A stretch of 64,000 bases of DNA from Paracidovorax sp031843945 (GCF_031843945.1 NZ_JAVTJJ010000001.1:434001-498000); one strand, 5' to 3'; shown: positions 17,932 through 28,155, counted from the stretch's first letter. Translations and numbers: made by a program. The notes: generated by a model from the sequence alone, not told the origin.

Positions 17932-20811
17932 TTACTTGGACAGGACAAACCCCTTGAGCTTGGCAAACGCGCCTTCTACCAGAGCCTTTTGCTGCTCCTG
18001 GTGCAGATGCGAGTAACCCACAGCAGGCGATGCCGAAGCAGCGCGGCCGGAATAACCCAGCTTCTGGCCGTCGAGCATGTTCTCGTGAATGTAGTGCTGC
18101 ACGAAGAACCACGCGCCCTGGTTTTGCGGCTCGTCCTGGCACCACACGATATCGGTGGCGTTGGGGTACTTCTTCAGCTCGGCGGCGAAGGCCTTGTGCG
18201 GGAAGGGATAGAGCTGCTCGACGCGGATGATGGCCACGTCGTCGATTTCCTTCTCTTCGCGCTTCTTGACCAGGTCGTAGTACACCTTGCCGGAGCAGGC
18301 AATGATGCGCTTGACCTTATCGGCCTTCTGGTCGATGGCGTCCTTCTGCTCAGGAATGACGGTCTGGAAGGCGCCCTTCGTGAACTCGGACAGCGGCGAG
18401 GTCGCGTCCTTGTTACGCAGCAGCGACTTCGGCGTCATGATGATCAGCGGCTTGCGCAGATTGCGCACCATCTGGCGACGCAGCACGTGGAAGATCTGAC
18501 TGGCCGTGGTGGGCTGCACCACTTGCATGTTGGCGTCGGCCGACAGCTGCATGAAGCGCTCCAGGCGTGCCGAGCTGTGCTCCGGGCCCTGGCCTTCGTA
18601 GCCGTGCGGCAGCATCAGCGTGATGCCGTTCACGCGGCCCCACTTGACTTCACCCGAGGCGATGAACTGGTCGATCACGACCTGTGCACCGTTGGCGAAG
18701 TCGCCGAACTGGGCTTCCCAGATCACCAGCGTGTTGGGGTCGTTCGATGCGTAGCCGTATTCGAAGCCCAGCACAGCCTCTTCGGACAGGATGGAGTCGA
18801 TCACGACGAACGGAGCCTGGTTCTCGCTCACGTTCTGCAAAGGCACGTAGCTGCCGATGTCCCACTTTTCGCGCTTCTGGTCGTGAATGACGGAGTGGCG
18901 GTGCGTGAACGTGCCACGGCCGCAATCTTCGCCCGACAAGCGCACCGGGAAACCGCTGGCGACGAGCGACGCGAAAGCCATGTGCTCGCCCATGCCCCAG
19001 TCCACCGGAATGTCGCCACGGCCCATGGCTGCGCGGTCGTCGTACACCTTCTTGACCAGCTGGTGCGGCGTCACGCCTTCAGGAATGGTGGTGATCTTTT
19101 CCGACAGGCGCTTCCATTCGGCGAGCGGAATGGCGGTGTCGCCAGCGTCTGTCCACTTCTTGCCAAGGAACGGGCTCCAGTCCACCGCGTACTTGCTCTT
19201 GAAGTTGGTCAGCACCGGATCGACCGTGTGCTTGCCCGCTTCCATCGCAGCGCGATAGGCCTTGAACATGTCGTCACCCAGCGTCTCGCCCAGGCCCTGT
19301 GCGGCCAGCTTGTCGGCGTAGAGCTTGCGCGTGCCGGGGTGGGCGCCGATCGTCTTGTACATCAGCGGTTGGGTGAGTGCGGGAGTGTCCTGCTCGTTGT
19401 GGCCCAGCTTGCGGAAGCAGATGATGTCGACCACGACATCCTTCTGGAATTCCATGCGGAATTCGAGAGCGAGCTGAGTGGCCAGCGCCACGGCTTCCGG
19501 GTCGTCGCCGTTCACGTGCAGCACAGGCGACTCGACCATCTTCACGATGTCCGTGCAATACAGCGTGGAGCGTGCGTCGCGCGGGTCCGACGTGGTAAAG
19601 CCAATCTGGTTGTTGATGATGATGTGCACCGTGCCGCCCGTGGAGTAACCACGGGTCTGGGCCAATGCCAGCGTTTCCTGGTTCACGCCCTGGCCGGCGA
19701 AGGCCGCGTCACCGTGCACCAGCACGGGCAGCACTTGCTTGCCTTGCGGGTCAGCGCGGCGGTCCATGCGGGCGCGCACCGAGCCTTCGACCACGGGGTT
19801 CACGATTTCCAGGTGGGACGGGTTGAATGCCAGCGACAGATGCACCGGGCCGCCGGGAGTGGATACGTCGGAGCTGAAGCCCTGGTGGTACTTCACGTCG
19901 CCCGATGGCAGGTCTTCCGGTGCGGTGTGGTCGAACTCGGCGAACAGGTCCTTGGGCATCTTGCCCAGGGTGTTCACCAGCACGTTCAAACGGCCACGGT
20001 GGGCCATGCCGATCACGATTTCCTGCACGCCCTTGGCGCCGGCTTGCTGGATCAGCTCGTCCATCGCAGCGATGAAGCTTTCGCCGCCTTCGAGCGAGAA
20101 GCGCTTCTGGCCGACGTACTTCGTATGAAGGAACCGCTCCAGGCCTTCTGCGGCCGTCAGGCGATCGAGAATCTGCTTTTTCTTCTCGGGGCCGAAGCTG
20201 GGCTTGCTGCGGATGGTTTCCAGCTTTTCCTGCCACCAGCGCTTCTGGTTCTGGTCCGACGCGTACATGTACTCGGCGCCGATGGTGCCGCAGTAGGTTT
20301 CGCGCAGCGCGTTCATCAGCTCGCGCAGCGGCATCGATTCCTTGCCGAAAAACGTGTTGCTGGTGTTGAACACGGTTTCCTGATCGGCGTCCGTGAAGTC
20401 GTAGAACGAGGGTTCCAGCTCAGGGATCGCAGGGCGCTCAGTGCGCTTGAGCGGATCGAGGTCGGCCCAGCGTTGGCCCACGTTGCGGTAGGCCGCGATC
20501 AGCTGTTGTACGGAGGTGCGCTTGCGGCCCAGTTCAGAGTCGGCCCCAGTGGCGACCACGACCTTGGTGCCGCCCTGCTTTGCGCGCTCGGCGAAAGCAT
20601 TGACGACAGGAAGATGGGGAATGTCTTTGGCATTGCTGCCATCCACCGCAGGTACGTGCTGCAGGGCATCGAAATAATCGCGCCAGCTGTCGGGCACGCT
20701 GCCCGGGTTGGCAAGATAGTTCTCATACATCTCTTCGACATAGGGCGCATTGCCGCCGAAGAGATAGGTGTTGCCTTGGTAGGCTTGATAGACGGACGTC
20801 GTATCGCTCAT
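17932..20811 (-). CDS. sucA: 2-oxoglutarate dehydrogenase E1 component
   Basis: This is the thiamine-diphosphate-dependent decarboxylase of the TCA cycle. The 959-residue protein shows the OdhA features: the N-terminal E2-binding segment (SYQAYQG-like, NAPYVEEMYENYL), the conserved blocks GMAHRGRLNVLVN, HGDAAFAGQG, NNQIGFTTSDP and LPHGYEGQGPEHSS, and the C-terminal WCQDEPQNQGAW. I chose the ATG at 20811. An in-frame ATG at 20874 would read through a 7-bp hairpin in the leader and adds 21 residues without family resemblance. It is the first gene of the minus-strand sucA-sucB-lpdA group. Confidence 0.96.
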   Translation of the reverse strand: MSDTTSVYQAYQGNTYLFGGNAPYVEEMYENYLANPGSVPDSWRDYFDALQHVPAVDGSNAKDIPHLPVVNAFAERAKQGGTKVVVATGADSELGRKRTSVQQLIAAYRNVGQRWADLDPLKRTERPAIPELEPSFYDFTDADQETVFNTSNTFFGKESMPLRELMNALRETYCGTIGAEYMYASDQNQKRWWQEKLETIRSKPSFGPEKKKQILDRLTAAEGLERFLHTKYVGQKRFSLEGGESFIAAMDELIQQAGAKGVQEIVIGMAHRGRLNVLVNTLGKMPKDLFAEFDHTAPEDLPSGDVKYHQGFSSDVSTPGGPVHLSLAFNPSHLEIVNPVVEGSVRARMDRRADPQGKQVLPVLVHGDAAFAGQGVNQETLALAQTRGYSTGGTVHIIINNQIGFTTSDPRDARSTLYCTDIVKMVESPVLHVNGDDPEAVALATQLALEFRMEFQKDVVVDIICFRKLGHNEQDTPALTQPLMYKTIGAHPGTRKLYADKLAAQGLGETLGDDMFKAYRAAMEAGKHTVDPVLTNFKSKYAVDWSPFLGKKWTDAGDTAIPLAEWKRLSEKITTIPEGVTPHQLVKKVYDDRAAMGRGDIPVDWGMGEHMAFASLVASGFPVRLSGEDCGRGTFTHRHSVIHDQKREKWDIGSYVPLQNVSENQAPFVVIDSILSEEAVLGFEYGYASNDPNTLVIWEAQFGDFANGAQVVIDQFIASGEVKWGRVNGITLMLPHGYEGQGPEHSSARLERFMQLSADANMQVVQPTTASQIFHVLRRQMVRNLRKPLIIMTPKSLLRNKDATSPLSEFTKGAFQTVIPEQKDAIDQKADKVKRIIACSGKVYYDLVKKREEKEIDDVAIIRVEQLYPFPHKAFAAELKKYPNATDIVWCQDEPQNQGAWFFVQHYIHENMLDGQKLGYSGRAASASPAVGYSHLHQEQQKALVEGAFAKLKGFVLSK

Positions 20812-20827
20812 TGTTCCGCTGACCTCT

Positions 20828-20844
20828 GTTTCCCTGAGGGAAAC
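20828..20844 (-). promoter_or_regulatory. Perfect hairpin in the sucA leader
   Basis: GTTTCCC and GGGAAAC form a perfect 7-bp inverted repeat with a 3-base loop. It lies 17 bases before the sucA ATG and directly abuts the AGAGG that would serve as its ribosome-binding site. It could be an operator dyad or an mRNA hairpin limiting ribosome access; the sequence does not decide. Confidence 0.5.
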
Positions 20845-21049
20845 GTTAGCTGGTTGGTAAACCTTCCGCGACACGGCTGAACCGGTTGGCGGATGCGACT
20901 GTGGCTAGGGAAGGGCCGGGGGTTGCGACCTGCATTGTGCCACCGAACCTCCGCGGCAACCCAGTGCTGATTTGCGGATGGCGCGCAACGCTTGGCAAAA
21001 AAACGCGCGCCTGCTTTACATTTGCAGGACTTTTCCACAGTACGGATCC

Positions 21050-22126
21050 ATGAACCCTCCCCTGCTCCAGAGCCGCACCTTGCTGCTTTTGCTCGCCGCC
21101 GTCACGGTGGCTTTTTTCGCCATCCTTTGGCCTTTTCACGGTGCAGTGTTCTGGGGCATGGTTCTGGCCATTCTGTTCACCCCGCTCTATCGCAAACTGC
21201 TGCGGCTCATGCCCAAGCGGCACAACCTGGCGGCGCTGGCCACGCTGGTGCTCTGCCTTGTGGTGGTGATTCTTCCCATGACGCTCATCGGCATTTCGCT
21301 GGTACAGGAAGCCGGGTTGATCTACGAGCGACTGCGCTCGGGCCAGTTGAATCTGGGGGCCTATGTGCAACAGGTTTTGGCAGCCCTGCCCGACTGGGTG
21401 CGCTCTCTGCTCGACCGGTTCAACCTGACCTCGATGAACGATCTGCAGGACCGTCTCTCCACCGTGGGCTTGCAGGCTGGGCAGGCACTGGCCACGCGGG
21501 CGTTCGACGTGGGGCAGAACACGCTGCAGTTCCTGGTGAGCTTCGGCATCATGATGTACCTGCTCTTCTTTTTGCTGCGCGACGGGGCAGCGTTGGGTAA
21601 GCGCATCGGTGATGCCATTCCGCTGGAAGATGGTCACAAGCGACAGCTGACCAGCAAGTTCACCACCGTCATCCGCGCCACCGTCAAGGGCAATATCGTG
21701 GTCGCTGCGGTGCAGGGTGCACTGGGCGGGGTTGCGTTCTGGGCTCTGGGCATTCAGGGCCCGGTGTTGTGGGGCGTGCTGATGGCCTTTCTGTCGCTGT
21801 TGCCGGCGGTGGGGGCCGGACTGATCTGGGCGCCCGTCGCCATCTATTTCTTTGCGACGGGTGCCGTCATGCAAGGGGCCATATTGACCGGCTATGGCAT
21901 CTTGGTGATCGGCCTGGTGGACAACGTTCTGCGCCCGCTGCTGGTGGGCAAGGACACCAAGATGCCGGACTACGTGGTGCTGATTTCCACGCTGGGCGGA
22001 ATGGCGCTTTTCGGTCTGACCGGGTTCGTCATCGGCCCTGTGATCGCCGCACTGTTCATTGCCACCTGGGACCTGTTCGCGCCGCCGCGCTCTGCCCCGG
22101 CCACCTCTGCTAACACGTTGCCCTGA
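21050..22126 (+). CDS. AI-2E family transporter (UPF0118 membrane permease)
   Basis: This is an integral inner-membrane protein of 358 residues with about eight hydrophobic segments: a close pair at the N-terminus (LLLLLAAVTVAFFAILWP) and several in the C-terminal half. The family includes TqsA/YdiK and Na+/H+ antiporters; the 'AI-2 exporter' label comes from one E. coli member and should not be taken as its substrate here. The ATG at 21050 precedes the first membrane helix; the frame is open 26 codons further upstream. The gene is divergent from sucA, with the region between them holding the leader hairpin and little else. Confidence 0.85.
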   Translation: MNPPLLQSRTLLLLLAAVTVAFFAILWPFHGAVFWGMVLAILFTPLYRKLLRLMPKRHNLAALATLVLCLVVVILPMTLIGISLVQEAGLIYERLRSGQLNLGAYVQQVLAALPDWVRSLLDRFNLTSMNDLQDRLSTVGLQAGQALATRAFDVGQNTLQFLVSFGIMMYLLFFLLRDGAALGKRIGDAIPLEDGHKRQLTSKFTTVIRATVKGNIVVAAVQGALGGVAFWALGIQGPVLWGVLMAFLSLLPAVGAGLIWAPVAIYFFATGAVMQGAILTGYGILVIGLVDNVLRPLLVGKDTKMPDYVVLISTLGGMALFGLTGFVIGPVIAALFIATWDLFAPPRSAPATSANTLP

Positions 22127-22209
22127 CGATCTGAATTCAGCCGGACGGGTGGAGGCTCTGGCCTTTGCGGCAACGCGAGCCGTGCCTTGTTTTCGCCCGC
22201 TTATCACCG

Positions 22210-24471
22210 ATGCGCCAACTCTCGCCCCGCCGATATGCAGCGCTCGCGCTGGCTTTGTCGATGGCCACTGCGGCCCTCTTCGCCCAGGTCATCCTGGCGC
22301 TTCGCGAAGACGCGTGGAACCACGCGCGCCAGACCAACGCCACGCTGGTCCACACCATCGAGCAGAACATCGGTCGCACCATCGATGGGTTTGCGTATTC
22401 GCTCGAAGGCATCGTCGTCGGCCTGGCGCGCCCCGACTTGCATACCCTGCAGCCATCGGTTCGCAACGCCCTGCTTTTCGACAATTCGCTGCGCACGCGG
22501 GGACTCGGCAACGTCGTGGTGCTGGATGCAGCGGGCAATATCATCTTCGACTCCACGTCGGAGATTCCGCGCAAGGGCAACCTCAGCGATCGCGACTACT
22601 TCCAGGTGCATGCGCAGGGTGCCATGCATGGCCTCTACATCGCCAAGCCGATTTATGCACGGCTTTCCGGTAATCAGCTCAGCCTGCCGCTCAGCCGAGC
22701 CTACTTCGATGCAGATGGAAATTTCGCTGGCGTGGTGGTGGGCTCCATCCGGTTGAAATACTTTGACGAGTTGTTTGCATCGGTGAATGTCGATGCGGCC
22801 AACCGCGTGGATCTATGGCGCTCGGACGGCATGACGATTGCCACGACGCCGCAGAACGAGGCACTCATCGGCTCCGTCACCATCGACCAGGCACATCTCC
22901 AGCGCGTGCTGGCGACTGACCACGGCACCTTTACCAGTGCCGACGATGCAGACGGCACAACACGCCTGCACGCATTCAGACAAATTCAGGGTCATCCGCT
23001 GGTGGTCAGTGTGTCCCAGCCAGTGGGCAGCATCCTGGCGCAATGGCGGCGCAGCGCCACGCAGCTCGGCGGTTTTGCCGCATTGCTGGTGTTGGCCAGC
23101 CTGGGGCTGGCCTGGCTCTTCGTGCGCGAATTGCGGCGCCGGCAGGCCATCGGTGCGCAACTCAAGCAGGCCGAGCACGACATGAGCACCATCCTGCACA
23201 ACCTGCCCTCCATGGTGGCGTACTGGGACAGCGACCTGCACAACCGGTTTGCCAACCAGGCCTATCTGCAGTGGGCCGGCATGACTGCCGAGGAGTTGCG
23301 CGCCAAACGCATGGTAGAGGTGGCAGGCCCGCGCTTCTATGCGCAGGTGCGCGTGCATGTGGAACAGGCGCTGCAAGGCCATCGGCAGGTGTTTGAGCGG
23401 ACGCTGCACATGAGCTCAGGTGAAACGCAGCACGCCCTCGTTTCCTACATTCCCGACCTGGACGGCGACAAGGTGCGGGGCTTTTTCGTGCAAATCGACG
23501 ACCTGACCGAACGCAAGCGCATGGAAGACATGCTGTTCGAAGAAAAGGAACTGGTCCGTCTGACGCTGCAGGCCATTGGCGATGCCGTGATCTGTACTGA
23601 CGCCCACGGCCACGTCACCTACCTCAACCCAGTGGCTGAATTGTTGACCGGCTGGCAGGCCTTCGACGCCGCCGGACAGCATGTCGACCTGCTCGCCCCG
23701 TTGAAGATGCCGGACGGCCAGACTTCTGACGCAAGCCCCATTCAACGCGCCCTGAGCGAGGGCGCCAACCAGGCGGCACAGCGCGGCGTGGTGCTGCGCC
23801 GGCGCGATGGCAAAGAGGTCGACGTTGAGGAGTCGGCCAGCCCCATCACCGACCGGCACGGCCACGTGACCGGCGCCGTGATGGTGCTGCGCGACGTGAC
23901 ACAGGCCATGGCCCTGTCGCGCCGCATGGCGCACCTGGCACAGTACGACGCGCTGACCGACCTGCCTAACCGGATGCTGCTGCAAGACCGCGCCGAGCAG
24001 GCCATTGCCCGTGCCAAGCGTGACAACCGCAGCCTGGCTCTGATGTACATCGATCTGGACGGGTTCAAGCAAGTCAACGACACCTTGGGCCACGATGCGG
24101 GCGATGCCCTGCTGGTGCAGATGGCGCAGCGCTTCACCGCGTCTGTCAGGCAGTCGGACACCGTGTGCCGCCAGGGCGGCGACGAGTTCGTGGTGCTGCT
24201 GCCTGCGCTGGACACCGCCGAACAGGCCTGCGTGGTGGCGGAGAAGCTGATGGCCGCATGCGCTGCGCCGTTCGATCTGGACGGCCAGGAGCGGCAGATC
24301 TATCTGAGCGGCGGTATCGCCATGTACCCGCAGCACGGCGACAGCTTCGAGGCACTGTCACGCAGTGCCGATGCGGCCATGTACGCCGCCAAGCGCGCAG
24401 GGCGCCGCCACTTTCGCCTGTACAACGGAAGCGGTCAGGAACACCTGCGCATGCCGCCTGCCAGCCACTGA
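22210..24471 (+). CDS. Membrane diguanylate cyclase with periplasmic sensor, PAS and GGDEF domains
   Basis: This protein makes cyclic-di-GMP from two GTP. It has 754 residues: a membrane helix (about 8-30), a periplasmic Cache-like sensor region (about 35-280, with NVVVLDAAGNIIFDS), a second membrane helix (285-305), a PAS domain (about 327-430), a second PAS (about 445-565) and a GGDEF domain (about 575-745). The active-site GGDEF is intact near residue 656, and the inhibitory I-site RQSD sits five residues before it, so product inhibition is likely. There is no EAL domain. The ATG at 22210 gives the expected short cytoplasmic N-terminus. Confidence 0.92.
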   Translation: MRQLSPRRYAALALALSMATAALFAQVILALREDAWNHARQTNATLVHTIEQNIGRTIDGFAYSLEGIVVGLARPDLHTLQPSVRNALLFDNSLRTRGLGNVVVLDAAGNIIFDSTSEIPRKGNLSDRDYFQVHAQGAMHGLYIAKPIYARLSGNQLSLPLSRAYFDADGNFAGVVVGSIRLKYFDELFASVNVDAANRVDLWRSDGMTIATTPQNEALIGSVTIDQAHLQRVLATDHGTFTSADDADGTTRLHAFRQIQGHPLVVSVSQPVGSILAQWRRSATQLGGFAALLVLASLGLAWLFVRELRRRQAIGAQLKQAEHDMSTILHNLPSMVAYWDSDLHNRFANQAYLQWAGMTAEELRAKRMVEVAGPRFYAQVRVHVEQALQGHRQVFERTLHMSSGETQHALVSYIPDLDGDKVRGFFVQIDDLTERKRMEDMLFEEKELVRLTLQAIGDAVICTDAHGHVTYLNPVAELLTGWQAFDAAGQHVDLLAPLKMPDGQTSDASPIQRALSEGANQAAQRGVVLRRRDGKEVDVEESASPITDRHGHVTGAVMVLRDVTQAMALSRRMAHLAQYDALTDLPNRMLLQDRAEQAIARAKRDNRSLALMYIDLDGFKQVNDTLGHDAGDALLVQMAQRFTASVRQSDTVCRQGGDEFVVLLPALDTAEQACVVAEKLMAACAAPFDLDGQERQIYLSGGIAMYPQHGDSFEALSRSADAAMYAAKRAGRRHFRLYNGSGQEHLRMPPASH

Positions 24472-24559
24472 AGCCGAGAGAAGGGGCGGGCTAAGGCGAC
24501 AGTTGCTGCCAGTGCCAACTGACACTGACGCGCGCCCTCAGCACCACGCCATTACTATG

Positions 24560-24618
24560 GTTTTTATAGCTGCCAGCGCTTTATACATAAGCGCTAGAGG
24601 CCCATTTGACCCATAAAA
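24560..24618 (+). repeat. Comamonadaceae palindromic repeat, copy 2
   Basis: TTTTTATAGCTGCCAGCGCT, then a short loop and AAGCGCTAGAGGCCCA, ending in TTTGACCCATAAAAC. It lies between the convergent 3' ends of the diguanylate cyclase and the esterase gene, where it may also serve as a stem for termination. Confidence 0.85.
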
Positions 24619-24644
24619 CTCACCGACGCCCAGCTGCCATCCAT

Positions 24645-26840
24645 TCAGGGCAGTACCACCCGCGTGCGGGCCTTGGCTACCAAGGCATCGGCGTCGCGCT
24701 GCAGCAGCATCCGCTCGCGCACCAGGTCGGCCGCTGCCTGCTCCACCGCTGTCACGTAGCCCGCCTGCGTGCCGTACAGCTCCTGCAGCGAGGGGCGCGC
24801 GTCCCCTGCTGCCAGCCGCTGGGCACGGGTGATGTGGAACGGAATGAAGCTGCCCGTCAGGTTCGACAGATCGGTGATGCCGGGCGTGGCGACGTAGTTG
24901 AACTCGATGCTGGTGCCCAGCGGCACGCGGGCCTCCAGGCTGCGAATGCCCGCACGGGTGAGCCCGGTGGTGGCGTCCACCTGCGGCACCAGAATGGCGT
25001 ACTGCTGCGCTGCTACACGCGGTGGCTGCAGCGTCGCGATGCCCGATTCGTCCTGTGGGATGTACTGCGGGCCGAAGTCGAGCAGCGGAAAGCCGTTGTA
25101 GAGCCCGCGGTAGTCGAAGGTGGGAATGGCGGTCTGCACGCCGCCCACGCTCCAGGTCAGACCGCGCATGGCCGGAAACACCAGTTGCTCGGGCCGCGCC
25201 AGTGTGCCGTCGGCAAGGCGTGGCACCTGGCTGGCCGGCGGCTCGGTGCCGCGAACCACCCAGTCTTCGAGCGTGACGAACAGCGCGCGGAAGGTGTCGG
25301 TGAAATGCACCACGGTGCCCGCCGGGTACACATTGCGTGTGGGGGCGTAGCTGATGCTTTCGGTGCCGCCTGCGCCGCCGTGCTGCGTGCTGGCGTAGTA
25401 GTAGATGCGGGCGTTGGCCGGCTGGGCGATGTCGCGCAGGCCCTTGGCATCGGTCAGCACGGGCGAGCCCTGCAACTGCCAGAACTCGGTGCCCGACAGG
25501 CCCAGGAAGAACTTCGGGCACGTGTCGGTGGCGGCGCAGCGCTTCATCACGCCACCCTGGCGGCCGCTGACGTCGTCCACATAGTCCTTGTCCAGCCCGC
25601 GCGGCGCCGTCTGGCCGAAGGCAGTGTGGTCGGTGCGCAGGCCGCCGCCGCCCCCCGGCACCGCGAAACGCGTGTTGACGTGGGTTTGCCGCGCGGCCAC
25701 GTGGGCGAAGATGCCGTCGAACACCTTGCCGCCGTCTAGGCGCTGGTTGAAGCCCAGGTGCAGGAAGGTCTTCATCGCGTTACCCGACTGGGACGTTCCC
25801 TGGCCGATGGTGTGCTGGATGCGGCCCGCGAGCGGGTTGGCCCGCCCGTCCGCGTCGGCCGCCGCGCCACGGAAGAAACTGACCGTGTCGCGCAGTGCCG
25901 CCAGGCCCACGCCCATGAGCTTCGGGTCTTTGGCGACGTAGACCAGCTCGTACAAATACTGCGGATCGAAGCCGGCGCGCAGGCACACGCTGGTGGCGCT
26001 GGCCGTGCCGGGAAACGGATTGCCAGCCGTATCGCAGGTGGCGAACTTCCAGTCGCCAGCCGCCACAGGTTCACGCGCATCGGTCTCGTTGCGCCGGCGA
26101 CTGAGGGAGTAACCAGGCTGCGTGTTGTCCAGGCTCGCCGGCTCGTAAGGAATCATCGTGCCGTTGAAAACGCCGCCCGGCAGCGTCATGGCGGCCGCGG
26201 CGGCAGTGGGCACCAGTTCAGTGCGGTAAGCGCCGGTGATGCTGCTGCCGTCGGCATTGCGCGCCACCGGCACGGTCACGGTCAGCCGCGCAGGCGTGCT
26301 CTTGGGCACATCCCCCTGCCACGCGGAATAGAGCATCACGTAGCCACGCTCGAAGTAGATCGCGTCGCTGGGGCTGGCGGTCAGATTGGGCTGCGTCAGG
26401 ATGTTGCCCCGATTGGGCGCGTCGTAACGCAACACGCCGTTGGCCTGGGCCATGTTCTTGGGCTTGAGCATCATGAAGTCGGCGCTGTAGTCGACCATGC
26501 CGCGCGCGTTTCTCGGCGCCAGTTGCAAGTCCTGAATCACGGCGTTCTTCGGATCGGCCGGATCCACCTCGCCCTGCAGCGTGCCGGTGACCTTTTCGTA
26601 AGCACCCACGCTGCCGAAGTTGCCAGGGTAGTCCTCGGTCGCGGTCACCGTCAGTCGCAGCTGCGGCGCCTTGCTCTGCACCGAGCCACCGCCACCCCCA
26701 CCGCAGGCCGACAGCGCCATGGCTGCAGCGGCGCAGGCCGCCAGGGCGAACGGGCGGCGCGAGAGGCTCGATACGCAGGATGTGGACGCACGGCGCCGCA
26801 ACGCATGGCCGTAGGGAGTGATGAAAGAAGTGGACTGCAT
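24645..26840 (-). CDS. Lipoprotein of the alpha/beta-hydrolase domain family (Abhydrolase_10-like)
   Basis: This predicted outer-membrane or periplasmic esterase has 731 residues. A signal peptide ends in lipobox ALSAC (C46), followed by a run of six glycines. The probable nucleophile is S352 in GTSQSGN, in a block (GNAMKTFLHLGFNQ, FDGIFAH) I associate with the 'alpha/beta hydrolase domain' family PF20091. Substrate is unknown. The AGGAGAC before the ATG at 26840 supports the start. It is the last gene downstream of atuA, the AtuA-like gene and the Bug-type gene on the same strand. The 229-base gap before it holds a polypyrimidine tract on the minus strand and no clear gene. Confidence 0.75.
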   Translation of the reverse strand: MQSTSFITPYGHALRRRASTSCVSSLSRRPFALAACAAAAMALSACGGGGGGSVQSKAPQLRLTVTATEDYPGNFGSVGAYEKVTGTLQGEVDPADPKNAVIQDLQLAPRNARGMVDYSADFMMLKPKNMAQANGVLRYDAPNRGNILTQPNLTASPSDAIYFERGYVMLYSAWQGDVPKSTPARLTVTVPVARNADGSSITGAYRTELVPTAAAAAMTLPGGVFNGTMIPYEPASLDNTQPGYSLSRRRNETDAREPVAAGDWKFATCDTAGNPFPGTASATSVCLRAGFDPQYLYELVYVAKDPKLMGVGLAALRDTVSFFRGAAADADGRANPLAGRIQHTIGQGTSQSGNAMKTFLHLGFNQRLDGGKVFDGIFAHVAARQTHVNTRFAVPGGGGGLRTDHTAFGQTAPRGLDKDYVDDVSGRQGGVMKRCAATDTCPKFFLGLSGTEFWQLQGSPVLTDAKGLRDIAQPANARIYYYASTQHGGAGGTESISYAPTRNVYPAGTVVHFTDTFRALFVTLEDWVVRGTEPPASQVPRLADGTLARPEQLVFPAMRGLTWSVGGVQTAIPTFDYRGLYNGFPLLDFGPQYIPQDESGIATLQPPRVAAQQYAILVPQVDATTGLTRAGIRSLEARVPLGTSIEFNYVATPGITDLSNLTGSFIPFHITRAQRLAAGDARPSLQELYGTQAGYVTAVEQAAADLVRERMLLQRDADALVAKARTRVVLP

Positions 26841-27069
26841 GGCTTTGTCTCCTGAAGGATGGGCCCCCGGGGGAACCCGAACGCAAGGCCCTGTCTGGTG
26901 ATGCGCCGCGCGAAGCTGCGCCAGGCATCGCCACCAGCCAGGCTGCGCCGCGCTCGCCGTGCTTGGCGGCGAACGTCGGCATCTGAAAAAAGGGAAGGAA
27001 GAAGGAAAGGAAGGGTTTGCCTGAAAACGCAGCGGTCAGCTAGCCGCCCGCTGTCCCGTCAAGCGGCGA

Positions 27070-28074
27070 TTACTCGGGCTCGATACCCGCGGCCTTGATG
27101 ACCTGGCCCCACTTGCGCGTTTCGGCAGACTGGAACTGCGCCAGGCCGTCGGGCGTGGTGGTCCACGCTTCCGAGCCCGCCATGTCGTAGAAGGACTGTG
27201 CGGCTGCGCTCTTGGTGGCGGCGGCCAGCAGCTCGTTCAACCGCGCAACGACCGGCGCAGGCGTGCCCGCCGGTACATAGGCGGCAAACCAGTAGCCCAT
27301 GTCATAGCCCTTCACTCCGGCCTCGGCGATGGTGGGAACGTCACGCAACTGCGTGCTGCGCTTTTGCGTGGAATAGCCCAGCGCGCGCAGCTTGCCGGCC
27401 TTGACCTGCGGCACGCCGGTGGAGGTGTCGGTGATCATCAAGTCGATTTGCCCGCCCAGCAGGTCGGTGATGGCCAGCGGGTTGCTCTTGTACGGCACAT
27501 GCAGGATGTCCACGCCCGCCAGTTGCTTGAGCATTTCGCCCGCCATGCGGCTCGAGGAACTGCCGCTGCCGAACGACAGCTTGCCGGGGTTCTTCTTCGC
27601 GGCGGCCAGCAGCTCGGCCACGTTCTTGTACGGCGCCGCAGCGTTCACCACCAGCACCTGGCCGCCCTTGCCCAGACCGGTCACCGGCGCGAAATCCTTC
27701 ACCGGGTCGTAGGGCAGCTTTTTATAGAGGTGTTCATTGGCCGCATGCGTGGTGTTGGTGGTGATCAGCACCGTGTAGCCGTCCGCCGCCGCCTTGGCCA
27801 CCGATTGGGCTGCGATCATGCCGCTGGCGCCGGCCTTGTTGTCCACCACCACGGGCTGCTTGGTGTCGACGTTGATCGACTGGCCCAGGGCGCGCGCCAA
27901 CTGGTCGGTGGCACTGCCGGCCGCAAAGGGCACCACGAACGTGATGGGTTTGGACGGATACGCCTGCGCCATGGCGCCGCCGGCAAGCGACAGCCCCAGC
28001 AGGGCCGCAGCCGTGGCCAGAACATGGCGGCGGGCAAATCGGCCCGAAGATTGATTGAGAAATGTGGCGTTCAT
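27070..28074 (-). CDS. Tripartite tricarboxylate transporter substrate-binding protein (Bug/TctC family)
   Basis: This is a periplasmic binding protein of 334 residues. An N-terminal RRHVLATAAALLG resembles a twin-arginine signal and ends near AMAQA. The Bug-family fold is marked by YPSKPITFVVPFAAGSATD, VVVDNKAGASG and DGYTVLITTN. Such proteins bind carboxylates for TctAB permeases, but no tctA or tctB is nearby, so it is an orphan as often seen in Burkholderiales. It follows the two AtuA genes, which suggests its ligand feeds that pathway. AGGAGACAAG precedes the ATG. Confidence 0.9.
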   Translation of the reverse strand: MNATFLNQSSGRFARRHVLATAAALLGLSLAGGAMAQAYPSKPITFVVPFAAGSATDQLARALGQSINVDTKQPVVVDNKAGASGMIAAQSVAKAAADGYTVLITTNTTHAANEHLYKKLPYDPVKDFAPVTGLGKGGQVLVVNAAAPYKNVAELLAAAKKNPGKLSFGSGSSSSRMAGEMLKQLAGVDILHVPYKSNPLAITDLLGGQIDLMITDTSTGVPQVKAGKLRALGYSTQKRSTQLRDVPTIAEAGVKGYDMGYWFAAYVPAGTPAPVVARLNELLAAATKSAAAQSFYDMAGSEAWTTTPDGLAQFQSAETRKWGQVIKAAGIEPE

Positions 28075-28155
28075 CTTGTCTCCTGAATGTTTGATGTGAT
28101 GGGGAAGAACGGGAAAAGAAAAGGCACAAAAAAAGGTGGCTGCTGGAAAAACTCC

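Noticed and set aside
17989..20880. A 963-codon open frame on the plus strand opposite sucA
   Set aside because: It is a mirror of sucA codon usage: no recognisable motifs, and composition typical of antisense frames at high GC.
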